Shown here: positions 1-8,333 of the stretch, piece after piece | How the letters are laid out: every line of letters begins with the position of its first letter | Position numbering within the stretch: position 1 is the stretch's first letter | Assembly (NCBI GenBank): GCA_014360645.1 | Contig: JACIXD010000006.1 | Coordinates: 1 to 64,000, forward strand | Source: Actinomycetota bacterium | GTDB lineage: Bacteria > Actinomycetota > Geothermincolia > Geothermincolales > RBG-13-55-18 | DNA: 64,000 nucleotides | Direction of reading: 5' to 3' | The notes under the pieces: model-generated | Database searches by the model: none | What the model saw: the letters and a program-made list of their open reading frames with translations, nothing else | What the model was told of the DNA's origin: nothing | Program-made: the position numbers and the translations under genes

Positions 1-138
1 TCCGGCGTATACATAGACGAGGAGATGGTGCGCCTGCAGGAGGCGCAGCGGGCCTTCCAGGCGGCGGCGCGGGCCATCACGGTGATGGACGACGCCCTCA
101 ACACCATCATCAACGGCATGGGCATCGTGGGCAGGTAG
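1..138 (+). CDS. flgK: FlgK flagellar hook-filament junction protein, C-terminal end (partial)
   Basis: The window opens inside this gene; 45 codons remain, read in frame 1 and closed by TAG at 136-138. The residues [19 protein letters not shown] and the terminal [14 protein letters not shown] are the typical C-terminal D0 helix of FlgK/HAP1, which pairs with the N-terminal helix to pack into the axial filament. FlgK caps the hook and carries the first filament subunits. It lies 12 nt before flgL, the usual HAP1-HAP3 pair, which supports the call although most of the protein is outside the window. Confidence 0.88.
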   Translation, partial: SGVYIDEEMVRLQEAQRAFQAAARAITVMDDALNTIINGMGIVGR

Positions 139-150
139 GAGGGATGAGGG

Positions 151-1050
151 ATGAGGATAACCAACCGCATGATCAGCGAGAACACCCTGAAGGACCTGCA
201 GCGCGTGCTGGGGGAGGTCCTCGCGGTCCAGGAGCAGCTCTCCACGGGGAAGAGGGTGAACCGTCCCTCCGACGATCCCTTTGCCACCCACCGCGCCATC
301 AGCTCGCGGGGAGCGGTGTTGGTGCTGGAGCAATACGCGCGTAACGTGAGCGAGATAAAGGGCTGGGTGACCACCACCGACTACGCCCTGAGCAACATCA
401 CCGAGGCCCTCCGGGAGGTGCGCACCCTGGCCATCCAAGCGGCCAACGGCTACCTCACCGGCACCGACCGCGAGAACATCGCCCTGCGCATCGACGAGTT
501 CAGGGACACCATCATGCAGCTCAGCCGCCAGCAGTTCGCGGGACGCTACGTGTTCTCGGGCACGCGTACCGGCGAGGAGCCCTTCACCTGGACGGGCACC
601 GACGTCCTCTACAACGGCAACGCGGAGCACATACGGGTGAACATCGGGCCGGGGGCGGACCTGGCGGTGAACGTCACCGGCGAGGAGGCCTTCATGAACA
701 TCGGGGTCTCGGGGACCAACGTGTTCAAGCTCCTGTACGACCTGGCCCAGGCGGTGAGGGCTGGGGACCACCAGGCGGTGGGAGGAGAGCTGCTGGGAGC
801 CATCGACGACGCCATGGACAAGGTGGTGGAGAAGCAGGGGGTGACGGGCTCGGCCGCGAACCGCCTTGAGCGCATGGAGTCCCTCATATCCCAGCTCACG
901 GAAAGGGAGATGAGCCTGCTCTCCGAGGCCGAGGACGTGGACCTCGCGGAGGCGGTGATGAACATGAACCTCAAGCAGAGCGCCTACCAGGCATCCCTGG
1001 CCGCCTGCGCGCGGGTCATCCTGCCCTCCCTCCTCGACTACCTGGGTTGA
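151..1050 (+). CDS. flgL: FlgL flagellar hook-associated protein 3
   Basis: 299 aa, a normal FlgL length. It forms the second hook-filament junction ring between FlgK and flagellin. The N-terminus (MRITNRMISENTL, then QLSTGKRVNRPSDDP near residues 30-45) is the flagellin-like D0/D1 signature used by FlgL, and the C-terminus (NMNLKQSAYQASLAA) is the matching D0 helix. The ATG at 151 follows a GGAGGGATGAGGG ribosome site and lies 12 nt after flgK. The central domain is short, as expected for HAP3. The next gene, fliW, starts about 95 nt later. Confidence 0.95.
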   Translation: MRITNRMISENTLKDLQRVLGEVLAVQEQLSTGKRVNRPSDDPFATHRAISSRGAVLVLEQYARNVSEIKGWVTTTDYALSNITEALREVRTLAIQAANGYLTGTDRENIALRIDEFRDTIMQLSRQQFAGRYVFSGTRTGEEPFTWTGTDVLYNGNAEHIRVNIGPGADLAVNVTGEEAFMNIGVSGTNVFKLLYDLAQAVRAGDHQAVGGELLGAIDDAMDKVVEKQGVTGSAANRLERMESLISQLTEREMSLLSEAEDVDLAEAVMNMNLKQSAYQASLAACARVILPSLLDYLG

Positions 1051-1144
1051 AGCGGGAGGGCGGGACCGCAATTCAACCACCTGGTGGAGGGAACATCACC
1101 CTTTTAATATGATAGTATAGGCCGGACAGCGTGACGGGGGAGAG

Positions 1145-1597
1145 ATGTTGAGGTACGAGAGCGCCAAGCTGGGGAGCATAGAATACGGCGAGGAGCAGGT
1201 GATAAGCTTCGTGGAGGGCATCCTGGGGTTCCCCGCCTACCGCGAGTTCGTGCTCCTGGAACACCGGCAGGGGCCGTTCATGTGGCTGCAGTCGCTGGAG
1301 GAGCCCTCCCTGGCCTTCCTGGTCGCGGACCCCTGGAATTTCTTTCCTGACTACGCGCCGGAGATACCCGACGAGGACGTGGAGGCGCTGGAGCTGGAGG
1401 AGCCCTATAATTTCTCCGTCTTCTGCTTCGTCACCGTCCCGGAGCGGGTGGAGATGACCAGCGTCAACCTCAAGGGGCCCACGGTGGTGAACCTCAATAC
1501 CAGGAGGGCCAAGCAAGTGGTGCTCCTGAACCCGGAATACACCACTCGGCACTACCTCTTCCCCCGCGAGGCGGGGGAGGCGGGCACGGCGGAATGA
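1145..1597 (+). CDS. fliW: FliW flagellar assembly factor (CsrA antagonist)
   Basis: 150 aa, standard size. The residues [21 protein letters not shown] and FLLLE-like segments ([27 protein letters not shown], cut here into parts by the reader) mark the FliW family. In Bacillus FliW binds CsrA and relieves its repression of flagellin translation, and it is titrated by unassembled flagellin. Its position directly before csrA, and close to the flagellin genes, fits the same partner switch. A GGGGGAGAG ribosome site precedes the ATG. An AT-rich stretch at 1102-1120 with a possible -10 (TATGAT at 1108-1113) could give fliW-csrA its own promoter; no good -35 is visible. Confidence 0.95.
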   Translation: MLRYESAKLGSIEYGEEQVISFVEGILGFPAYREFVLLEHRQGPFMWLQSLEEPSLAFLVADPWNFFPDYAPEIPDEDVEALELEEPYNFSVFCFVTVPERVEMTSVNLKGPTVVNLNTRRAKQVVLLNPEYTTRHYLFPREAGEAGTAE

Positions 1598-1619
1598 AGG
1601 ACTTCGCAAAGGAGCAGGG

Positions 1620-1874
1620 ATGCTCGTTCTCACCCGGAAGATAAACGAGAGCGTGATGATCGGAGACGAGGTGGAGGTCTGCCTGCTGGAGATCAAGGGA
1701 GACAAGGTCCGCCTCGGCATAAAGGCGCCGCGCTCGGTGACCGTGCACCGGAAGGAAGTCTACGAGGAGATCAGGCGGGCCAACGAGGAGGCGGCGCGCT
1801 CCAGTTTCGAGGGGGCGCGGGAGGCCGAGAGGATAATGGAGGAACTAGGGGGCGCGCATGGGCGGCAGGGGTGA
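1620..1874 (+). CDS. csrA: CsrA/RsmA translational regulator
   Basis: 84 aa; starts [18 protein letters not shown], followed by [22 protein letters not shown], the complete CsrA beta-barrel core including the conserved Arg of the RNA-binding face. CsrA dimers bind GGA motifs near ribosome sites and block translation. The tail after about residue 58 is longer than in most CsrA proteins and is Glu/Arg-rich. Two GGA-containing sites in the flagellin leaders (9911-9920 and 10044-10050, repeated in the second copy) are plausible targets. Its 3' end overlaps the next gene by 17 nt. Confidence 0.96.
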   Translation: MLVLTRKINESVMIGDEVEVCLLEIKGDKVRLGIKAPRSVTVHRKEVYEEIRRANEEAARSSFEGAREAERIMEELGGAHGRQG

Positions 1875-2637
1875 GAGCAAGCGCATCCTCTACATCGAGG
1901 ACGAGCCGGAGATGGCGCGTATGGTGACGCGCATGCTCGAGGCCGAAGGGCACACCGTGATAGAGGCCGAGAGGGGGACGCAGGGGCTGGAATCCCTGTA
2001 CGAGTCCTTCCCCCACCTGGTGCTGCTCGACCTGCGCATGACGGTGATGAGCGGCTACGAGTTCCTGGAGGCCATGAAGTCCCACAGCGGCCTGCGCGAG
2101 ATACCGGTGGTCTGCGTCACCGGCCTGGGAGGGCTGGACCGGATCCTGGAGGCCTTCATGAGGGGAGCGGACGGATACCTCGTGAAGCCCATCGACCTCG
2201 ATCTCCTCACCGCCCTCATCGCCTTCCTCACCTCCAGGGAGAGCCTGGAGGCCAAAACGGGACTCCTCCTCGACCTTCCCGGCATGCGGGAGGCCGCGAG
2301 GCTGGTGGGTTACGGCGTGGACAGCCTGGAGAAGGCGGGGGTGCTCTTGGCCGTGGATGAGGCCGGAAGCGAGGGATGCACGCTGCGCCAGTTGGGGTCG
2401 AGGTTGGGATCGCTGCACGAGGACCTGGAGAAGGAGGTGCGCGAACTGACGGCCGCGGGAGCCCTACGGTGGGAGGAGGCGGAGGGCACGCTGCGCCTAA
2501 ACCTTGAGGGGGGCTGGGGCGAAAAGCATGATGAGATAAGGCGCCTGCTCAAGGACAAACAGCTCCTGGAGGCCTTCGTGAACGGCCTGTACACCGGCGT
2601 CCTCGCTTACGCGCTGGAGACGGGCTATTACGAGTGA
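1858..2637 (+). CDS. Response regulator with CheY-like receiver and uncharacterised C-terminal region
   Basis: 259 aa. Residues about 8-125 form a receiver domain: acidic pair in YIEDEPE, phospho-acceptor Asp in LVLLDLRM near residue 58, conserved Thr in VCVTGLG and Lys in YLVKPIDL. The remaining ~130 residues match no output domain I recognise; a stretch around 150-220 ([30 protein letters not shown], in segments) looks like a winged-helix-type fold that reads a template of short helices. The ATG at 1858 lies inside csrA, so the two are translationally coupled. No histidine kinase is adjacent. A role in flagellar or CsrA control is inference from position. Confidence 0.8.
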   Translation: MGGRGESKRILYIEDEPEMARMVTRMLEAEGHTVIEAERGTQGLESLYESFPHLVLLDLRMTVMSGYEFLEAMKSHSGLREIPVVCVTGLGGLDRILEAFMRGADGYLVKPIDLDLLTALIAFLTSRESLEAKTGLLLDLPGMREAARLVGYGVDSLEKAGVLLAVDEAGSEGCTLRQLGSRLGSLHEDLEKEVRELTAAGALRWEEAEGTLRLNLEGGWGEKHDEIRRLLKDKQLLEAFVNGLYTGVLAYALETGYYE

Positions 2638-2690
2638 GGGGGCGTCCCTTCGCGTACGGCTCCTCCGGCAAGAGGCCCGGCTCTTTCATC

Positions 2691-2881
2691 CCTTTGCCTT
2701 CGACCCACGGACCCGGGCCCGCCGTTCACGGATGTGCCCGCATGAAGATGACCCCCTCCCGTCCCCTCGGCTCTATCCCGCCCTTGCCCCTTTGCCTTCG
2801 ACCCACGGACCCGGGCCCGCCGTTCACGGATGTGCCCGCATGAAGATGACCCCCTCCCGTCCCCTCGGCTCTATCCCGCCC
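2691..2881 (+). repeat. Tandem direct repeat, two copies of about 93 bp
   Basis: The block starting CCTTTGCCTTCGACCCACGG occurs at 2691-2783 and again at 2789-2881 (98-bp period), without a mismatch that I can see. It lies in the 423-nt gap between the response regulator and the glycosyltransferase gene. No coding gene is convincing in that gap; short open frames across the repeat merely mirror its periodicity. Confidence 0.85.
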
Positions 2882-3060
2882 CGCCGGCGCTCCTGCCCGT
2901 CGATGGTTCTCTCCGGCGAGGATTTACGCGCTTTTTCCCCTCCCGTATCCCCCAAATGCGTGATATGCGGATGCCGTGGCGTAGATAAAGTCTAGCCTGC
3001 GGGTAGCCCGATATGCCCGCTCCACGGCGGCCGGGAAGGCCGGTTAAGGGAGGACTGACC

Positions 3061-5385
3061 TTGGCGACGTTCAGCGTGCTCATGCCCGCCTACAACCACG
3101 AGCGCTTCGTGGCCGAGGCCATGGAGAGCGTGCTCGGGCAGACGTTCTCGGACCTCGAGCTCATCGTCATCGACGACGCCTCACGCGATTCCACGCCCGA
3201 TATCATCAGGCGGTATGCCGCGAACGACCACAGGGTGAAGGCGCATTTCCACGCCCGCAACCGGGGCATCTCCGCGACCTTGAACGAAGCCCTCGACCTG
3301 GCGACGGGGAGGTTCGTGGCGGTGATAAACTCGGACGACCTCTGGATGCCGGATAAGCTGCGGCGGCAGTGGGAGGTGCTGCGGGACAACGAGGACCTCG
3401 TGGTGTGGACGGAGGGCGTTTTGGTGGACGCGGAGGGGAGGTACACGGGGAAGACCTTCACCGCCTCTTGCCGCGCGGAGGAGAGGAAGAAGGCCGGCGA
3501 CCTTTTCGACGAGCTGGTGATGGGCAATCACGTGTTGCACAGCAGCATCGCGGCGAAGCGCGAGACCATGGCGGCCATACGGTACGACGAGGACCTCAGG
3601 TACAACAACGACCACAAGCTGTTGCTGGACCTGGCGGATTCGCATCTGTACTCTTTCCTTTCCGATGCACTGGTGGGATACCGCATCCACGGCGACAAAC
3701 CCTCCATCCATAACCCCGTAGAATGGGACGAGGACTATATGCGCCTCTATTCCTACGCCCTGGACCGCTACGGTGGACGGCTGCGGAAGGAGAAGAAGGC
3801 CCTGCTCTATCTCTATCTCTGCCGTATCTACGACCGGCAGGGGATGCGCTCCAACGCCGTGCGCCTGCTCTCCCGGGCCCTGAAACTGGACCAAGACCCC
3901 GCTCTCCTGTACAAGGCGCTCAATCTCTGCGACGGGATGCGCAGGAACGAGCACTTCTGGGCCTTAGCGCCCCGGGTTGAGGGGGACAGGAGGCGGGCGG
4001 CCGGTACCGCGGGCGCCGCCGGGGGGGCGGTGCCGGGACAGAGCGCCTCTGTCCATGCCCCCGAGGAGACCTTCGCGAGCGGCCTCGAACACGCCCTGCG
4101 AGGCGATCACGGCGGGGCGCTGGAGCTCTTCGAGGGGGCGCTGCGGGCCGACCCCGATGCCTCCGGGGCATGGGTCAACATCGCCATCATCCGCAGCATG
4201 TCGGGAGACATGAAAGGCGCCATGTCCTGCCTGCGGGCGTCGCTGGAGGCGGGCGGTTCGGAGGCCCATGCTTGGTACAACATGGGCGTGGTCCATGACC
4301 GAGAGGGCAGGCCGGAGGAGGCGAAGGGTTGCTTCGAGCGCGCCGCGAGCCTCCTGAGGGGAAGCGGCAACATCGACATGCTCGCCGCCGCGGAGATGGG
4401 GCGCGGTGTTTGCCTGGCGGGAATGGGGAGTTATACCGAGGCCGTGTCCTGCATGGAGCGGGCGTCGCGCCTTATCCCCACGGACCCCAGACCGGTTTTC
4501 AACCGCGCCTTCTGCCTGGAGATGGCCGAGAGGTACGAGGAGGCCGTGCGGGGCTACGAGGAGGCGGCGCGGCTGGTGCGGGAGCCGCGTTGGGAGGAGA
4601 TGAGGAAGGGCCTCTGCCTGGAGAGGATGGGACGCATGCGGGAGGCGGCGAGGTGTTTCGACAGGGTGTTGCAGCGCGACCCTGGGGACGACGAGGCGTG
4701 GCTGGAGAAGGGACGCAATCTCCAGTCTCGAGGCGAGTTCGGGAAGGCGCTGCAATGTTACGGTAGGGCCGTGAAGGCCAACCCGAAGAACGCCGAGGCC
4801 TGGCGGCGCAGGGGATGGCTGCTGGCACTGAGCGGCCGGGCCGGCGAGGCGGCGGACTGTTATCGCGAGGCGCTCAGGTTCGTGCCCCGCGACCCCGAGG
4901 TACTGGAGGCCGCGGGAGCGGCATGCCTGGCGGCGCACGGTTATGATGAGGCGGAGGGTTGTTTTTACGCGGCCCTCGAGGAGGAGCAAGACAGCCTGAC
5001 CTCTTGGCTGGGGCTGGCGGCGTGCCGTGAAGCGAGGGGAGACCTGGAGGGCGCCCTGGAATGCGTGGAAGAGGCCATCGTGCGCGAACCGACGGCCGCG
5101 GAGGCCTGGAACGAGAGGGGCAACATATTGTCGCGCCTTGGAGCACTGAAGGAGGCGCGTTTCTGCTACCTGCGAGCCTTGGAGCTGGAGGAGAGACTGC
5201 CCGAGGTCTGGTTCAACCTGGCGGCGGTGGAGGAGGAGCTGGGAGACCGCGAGGCCTGCGCCAGGGCCCTGCGACGCTTCATAGACTGCGCGCCGGCGGA
5301 ATGGGAGGAAAGGGTGGAGGCGGCCAGAAGGAGGCTCGCGGAGTGGGAGGTCGAGGAAGCTCTGGCCCGGAGGCGCGGCGTTTGA
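3061..5385 (+). CDS. Family 2 glycosyltransferase fused to a long TPR array
   Basis: 774 aa from the TTG at 3061, chosen because AAGGGAGGA (3046-3054) sits 6 nt upstream and the sequence then begins at once with the GT-A strand (ATFSVLMPAYNHERFVAEAM). An ATG at 3013 would add 16 residues but lacks a ribosome site. Residues 1-280 are a GT2 domain with the nucleotide-sugar aspartates in IVIDDASRD and the metal-binding VINSDDLW. From about residue 340 to the end there are roughly a dozen tetratricopeptide repeats (for example AWYNMGVVHDREGRPEEAK). Such fusions often modify flagellins or other surface proteins; position beside csrA and the flagellins supports flagellin glycosylation, but acceptor and sugar are unknown. 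Confidence 0.85.
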   Translation: MATFSVLMPAYNHERFVAEAMESVLGQTFSDLELIVIDDASRDSTPDIIRRYAANDHRVKAHFHARNRGISATLNEALDLATGRFVAVINSDDLWMPDKLRRQWEVLRDNEDLVVWTEGVLVDAEGRYTGKTFTASCRAEERKKAGDLFDELVMGNHVLHSSIAAKRETMAAIRYDEDLRYNNDHKLLLDLADSHLYSFLSDALVGYRIHGDKPSIHNPVEWDEDYMRLYSYALDRYGGRLRKEKKALLYLYLCRIYDRQGMRSNAVRLLSRALKLDQDPALLYKALNLCDGMRRNEHFWALAPRVEGDRRRAAGTAGAAGGAVPGQSASVHAPEETFASGLEHALRGDHGGALELFEGALRADPDASGAWVNIAIIRSMSGDMKGAMSCLRASLEAGGSEAHAWYNMGVVHDREGRPEEAKGCFERAASLLRGSGNIDMLAAAEMGRGVCLAGMGSYTEAVSCMERASRLIPTDPRPVFNRAFCLEMAERYEEAVRGYEEAARLVREPRWEEMRKGLCLERMGRMREAARCFDRVLQRDPGDDEAWLEKGRNLQSRGEFGKALQCYGRAVKANPKNAEAWRRRGWLLALSGRAGEAADCYREALRFVPRDPEVLEAAGAACLAAHGYDEAEGCFYAALEEEQDSLTSWLGLAACREARGDLEGALECVEEAIVREPTAAEAWNERGNILSRLGALKEARFCYLRALELEERLPEVWFNLAAVEEELGDREACARALRRFIDCAPAEWEERVEAARRRLAEWEVEEALARRRGV

Positions 5386-5518
5386 CCGACCGCCTCGGAG
5401 AGCGCATGGGATGGAGCGGGTGTGTCGGCGGTATCGCCTTTTCGGCCGGCAGACATTCCCTGTGCGCCGGCGGCCCTCGACATATGGCGCGAAACGTCCC
5501 CGGAAGGCGGTGAAGCAG

Positions 5519-6037
5519 ATGGCGGGAGCGGGGGAAAGCAGAGGCACAATCCCGGGCACGGCCCCGGAAAAAGAGGCTGGCCGCGGGGGTCCGGGACTCT
5601 GTGACTTGGCCGAAGCCCTCCTCGAGGAAGGCAGGAGCTCGGAGGCGGAGGCTATCTTCGTGGAGGCCGCCGGCATGCCTGAGAGCGCATCGCGGGCCTG
5701 GAACGGGCTGGGCGCCTGCCGATACCGGGAGGGGCTCACCGAGGAAGCGCGGGCATGCTTCGAGATGGCGTTGCGGGCGGATCCCCTAAACCCGGACGCC
5801 CTAGCGAACCTGGCCACCATCTCGAGGGAACGCGGACGGCTTGAGGAGGCCAAGTCCCTTTTGCGGAAAGGGCTGGCCGTCTCGCCGGGGGACCCCGACC
5901 TCCTATGTGAATACGCCTCGATATGCGCCGAGGAGGGGGAACAGGAAGAGGCGGAACGAGCATTGCGCGCCGCCCTGGAGAGCGACCCCTCCCATCCCCG
6001 GGCGCTGCTCATGCTGAGCGCCACCCTTCTCTCCTGA
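5519..6037 (+). CDS. Small TPR-repeat protein
   Basis: 172 aa from the ATG at 5519 (GGAAGG at 5502-5507 upstream; a GTG at 5510 is an alternative, and the frame is open back to 5411). Four TPR motifs fill residues ~25-170 (LAEALLEEGRSSEAEAIF, GLGACRYREGLTEEARACF, LATISRERGRLEEAKSLL). No catalytic domain, signal peptide or membrane segment. It follows the GT2-TPR gene on the same strand and resembles its TPR array, so it may have arisen from it or act as a scaffold for the same glycosylation complex; that is inference. Confidence 0.75.
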   Translation: MAGAGESRGTIPGTAPEKEAGRGGPGLCDLAEALLEEGRSSEAEAIFVEAAGMPESASRAWNGLGACRYREGLTEEARACFEMALRADPLNPDALANLATISRERGRLEEAKSLLRKGLAVSPGDPDLLCEYASICAEEGEQEEAERALRAALESDPSHPRALLMLSATLLS

Positions 6038-6229
6038 ACTGCCGGTCAGGGAGTCGAGGGCGCGGTTCTTCACGGTCGAGGATCCGCGATGCCAGCCCGC
6101 CGCGGTGCGCGCGGCGGCAACACGATCGCTCGACGCCCACCAGGCCCACGGTTCGGAAAGACAAGAAACACGCCTGCATTGACTGCCATGTATGGTTTTA
6201 AACGATCAAGACATCTGCTCAGGAACACG

Positions 6230-6568
6230 CTAAAGGCATCGTTTTAGGCTCATGACGCAACCTCCGACGTTGTTGCCGGCGCCATCCCATCCTGCGGCGG
6301 CCGCCCCTCCCGCGCTCCCCTTCCTCGCCGCCCCTCCAAAGTATATCCACCGGCGTGCGCCGTCCGCCGGGACCACGTAGCGGGGTTTTACGGCGAGGGG
6401 GAACCACGCGTGCTCGTGACCTCTACCCACCGCGGTCAAAGAGACTTCGTGCCCTCTCTGCGAGAGGAGGTTGCAGAGACGGAAGGCGTTGAGGCTCTTC
6501 CTGTCTCTGCCCACACGGAAAAGACACAGGTCCACGCGTCTCGCTCCGGATGATCGCGAGCTCCGCAT
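6230..6568 (-). pseudogene. Glycosyltransferase N-terminal remnant
   Basis: The ATG at 6568 has an excellent site (AAGGAGG, 6-nt spacing). The first ~75 residues look like the N-terminal Rossmann half of a GT4-type glycosyltransferase (VDLCLFRVGRD, NAFRLCNLLSQRGHEVSLTAV). After about position 6350 the frame becomes Gly/Ala/Arg-rich without similarity to the family and stops at 6230, so two thirds of the enzyme, including the nucleotide-sugar-binding half, are missing. Interpretation: a gene cut by deletion. The 192 nt between the upstream TPR gene end (6037) and this frame hold nothing I can assign. Confidence 0.55.
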
Positions 6569-6579
6569 GCATGTCCTCC

Positions 6580-6855
6580 TTATCCAGCTCCGCCTGTGGA
6601 GGGAACGCGGCGTTCGCGCACCGGGGGACGCGCCGGGTTCCCCACCGCCGTGATTCCCGAAGGCACGTCGCGGGTCACCACGGCGCCCGCTCCCACTACC
6701 TCGCCCTCGCCGACCTCCACGCTGGCGAGCACGGCGGCGTTTGCGCCGACCGAAGCGCCCCTCCTCACCGCGGGGCCCCGCAGGGGGACGTCGGTACGAC
6801 TGGCCACGTACTTGTCGTTCATGAAGCAGACCTCGTGCCCGAGTATGAGAACGGC
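6580..6855 (-). pseudogene. Sugar O/N-acetyltransferase C-terminal remnant (left-handed beta-helix)
   Basis: The frame carries [12 protein letters not shown], then [20 protein letters not shown] and [20 protein letters not shown], ending NPAR: the hexapeptide-repeat half and C-terminus of WbbJ/QdtC-like acetyltransferases that act on dTDP-amino sugars. The N-terminal half is missing. Upstream the frame runs straight into the aminotransferase remnant in another frame, with the join near 6841-6865. The first in-frame ATG (6822) lies inside the conserved motif, so a functional product is unlikely. Confidence 0.7.
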
Positions 6856-7157
6856 GTGGTGATCACCTCGTCACCCTCCGAGATGCCGAAGGCGCGCAGG
6901 GCGGCGTGGAGGGCGACGGTGCCGTTGGAAACGGCGACGGCATGGGCGGCGCCGCAGTAAGCGGCGAAGGCGGCCTCGAATGCCCTGACCACCGGTCCCT
7001 GCGCCAGCCTGCCGGAATCGAGCACCTCGAACACGGCGCGTTCTTCCTCCTCGCCGATGAGCGGCCTGACCATGGGGACGCGGCGTCTCATCGGCTCACA
7101 CCCGTGCAGGCGCTCTCGGGGTATCGCCCTGCGCGATCCCGTACCGGCGGCTGTCAT
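6819..7157 (-). pseudogene. DegT/DnrJ/EryC1 sugar aminotransferase, N-terminal remnant
   Basis: Residues such as VPMVRPLIGEEEERAVFEVL, SGRLAQGPVVRAFEAAFA and AVAVSNGTVALHAALRAFG, then GDEVITTPF, are the first ~100 residues of the PLP-dependent DegT family (dTDP-3-keto-sugar aminotransferases). Homology ends after ITTPFS and the frame stops at 6819; the PLP-lysine region is absent. The ATG at 7157 overlaps the stop of the preceding gene (ATGA), a trace of the original operon. An aminotransferase and acetyltransferase pair is what dTDP-3-acetamido-dideoxyhexose pathways use, so a flagellin sugar may have been lost. Confidence 0.75.
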
Positions 7158-7985
7158 GCCGCCACCTCCTCCAGCAGGCGCAGCAGCTCCGCTCGTACCA
7201 GGGGAGGGGAGGCCGTATCCCGGAAGCGCTCCCGCAGTCGGGACCCGCAGGCTTGCCGCGCCGCGGCGTCCTCGATGAAGAAGGAGGCGATCCTCTCCAC
7301 GTCTTCCTCGCTCGAGGCGGTATACGGATAGTCCGGACCCAGCGCGTCGGTGGATGAGTAAAGTGGCTGCTCCGGATGGCTGAAGGCCACCACGGGAAGG
7401 CCCATGGCCATGGCCTCCACGCGTACCGTGCCGCCCACCACAGGAAAGGTCTCGACGAGAAAATCGGAGCTGGAGTAGAAGGGACGCAAGTCCGCGTAGG
7501 GTCCCGTGATCATGAAACGCCGTGCCGCATCCCTCTCCATGGGCATGAGGCCCGCAAGGGTCTCCGGCTCCGGGGGGACGGTCAGGAATAGATGGTAATG
7601 GTGGGGGTGCTTTTCCAGGATGTGCGACACGGCGCGGAAAAAACAGAAGCCGGGGTCGGTCATAGCCTTCCATATACTACTAAGAAATAAGGAGAGGGTG
7701 GCGCGGCGCGGGATCCCCAGAGAGGCCCGGATATCGGGTACCCTCGCCAGGTCCGTGGTGAGGGGGATAACCCGCGTGCTTGCCACGCCTCTCTCGCGAA
7801 GGCTGAGCTCCGCTCCTATGGTGCGGAAATCAACGTAGTGGTCGCAACTGGACGCGCCCAGCCAGAATTCGCTGTCTGCGTGGTTGAAGAACACGCAGGG
7901 AGGATCCCCCGCGCACCCGTACGCCGCCGCTGCGCCCAGGGCGTCATGGGGGTGGATAAAAATGATCGCCGAGTTCGCGCATCTC
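7154..7985 (-). pseudogene. Glycosyltransferase C-terminal remnant lacking its N-terminal domain
   Basis: From about 7985 the frame reads AIIFIHPHDALGAAAAY, FFNHADSEFWLG, then a GT4/GT-B C-terminal half (FYSSSDFLVETFPVVGGTVR, EAMAMGLPVVAFSH) and a regular end at 7154. The expected N-terminal Rossmann half (about 100-150 residues) is missing. Frame residues before 7985 are Arg/Gly-rich antisense-like sequence inside the neighbouring zinc-ribbon gene, so the apparent start at 8077 is not credible. It could be expressed from an internal start but would lack the acceptor domain. Confidence 0.65.
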
Positions 7986-8000
7986 CGCGGCCGCTTGCCG

Positions 8001-8312
8001 TCAGCGCGGGCGTTCCGGGGCCCCCGTTTTCGCGGCCTTCTCCTCCTCCCGCCCGCTCGATCCGCGACCGCCGCCACGCCGGCGGCCGTCCGCTTCTCCT
8101 CCCTCTTCCGCCATGCTCGCGCGGCAGGCGGGGCACGGCTTGTCGAGCGAGCCGGGGCGGAAGGCGGCGATGAAGAACTCCCCGCAGAAGGGGCACCTCA
8201 ACTCCACCAGCTTCTCTCCCTTGACCAGCTCGCCTATACCCCGGGTGAAATCGGGCCCGCCTGCCGCGAGCAGCTCCTGTAGGCGCCCGTAAGGGATGAA
8301 GTAGTAAAGCAT
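8001..8312 (-). CDS. Small zinc-ribbon protein of unknown function
   Basis: 103 aa. Residues ~38-62 hold two CxxC pairs (CPFCGEFFI and CPAC, 16-18 residues apart), a zinc-ribbon. The N-terminus (MLYYFIPYGRLQELLAAGG) is ordinary, while the last 30 residues are a low-complexity Arg/Gly/Glu tail, so the 3' end may be a by-product of the deletion that truncated the next gene. It starts 21 nt after the intact glycosyltransferase on the same strand. No function is proposed. Confidence 0.55.
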   Translation of the reverse strand: MLYYFIPYGRLQELLAAGGPDFTRGIGELVKGEKLVELRCPFCGEFFIAAFRPGSLDKPCPACRASMAEEGGEADGRRRGGGRGSSGREEEKAAKTGAPERPR

Positions 8313-8333
8313 CCTCTACAAGCTCCTCCCGTT

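Noticed and set aside
3964-6024. 686-codon open frame on the minus strand across the TPR genes
   Set aside because: Shadow of GC-rich coding on the plus strand; composition is Arg/Pro/Leu-rich with no family signature and no ribosome site, whereas the plus frame has GT2 and TPR motifs.
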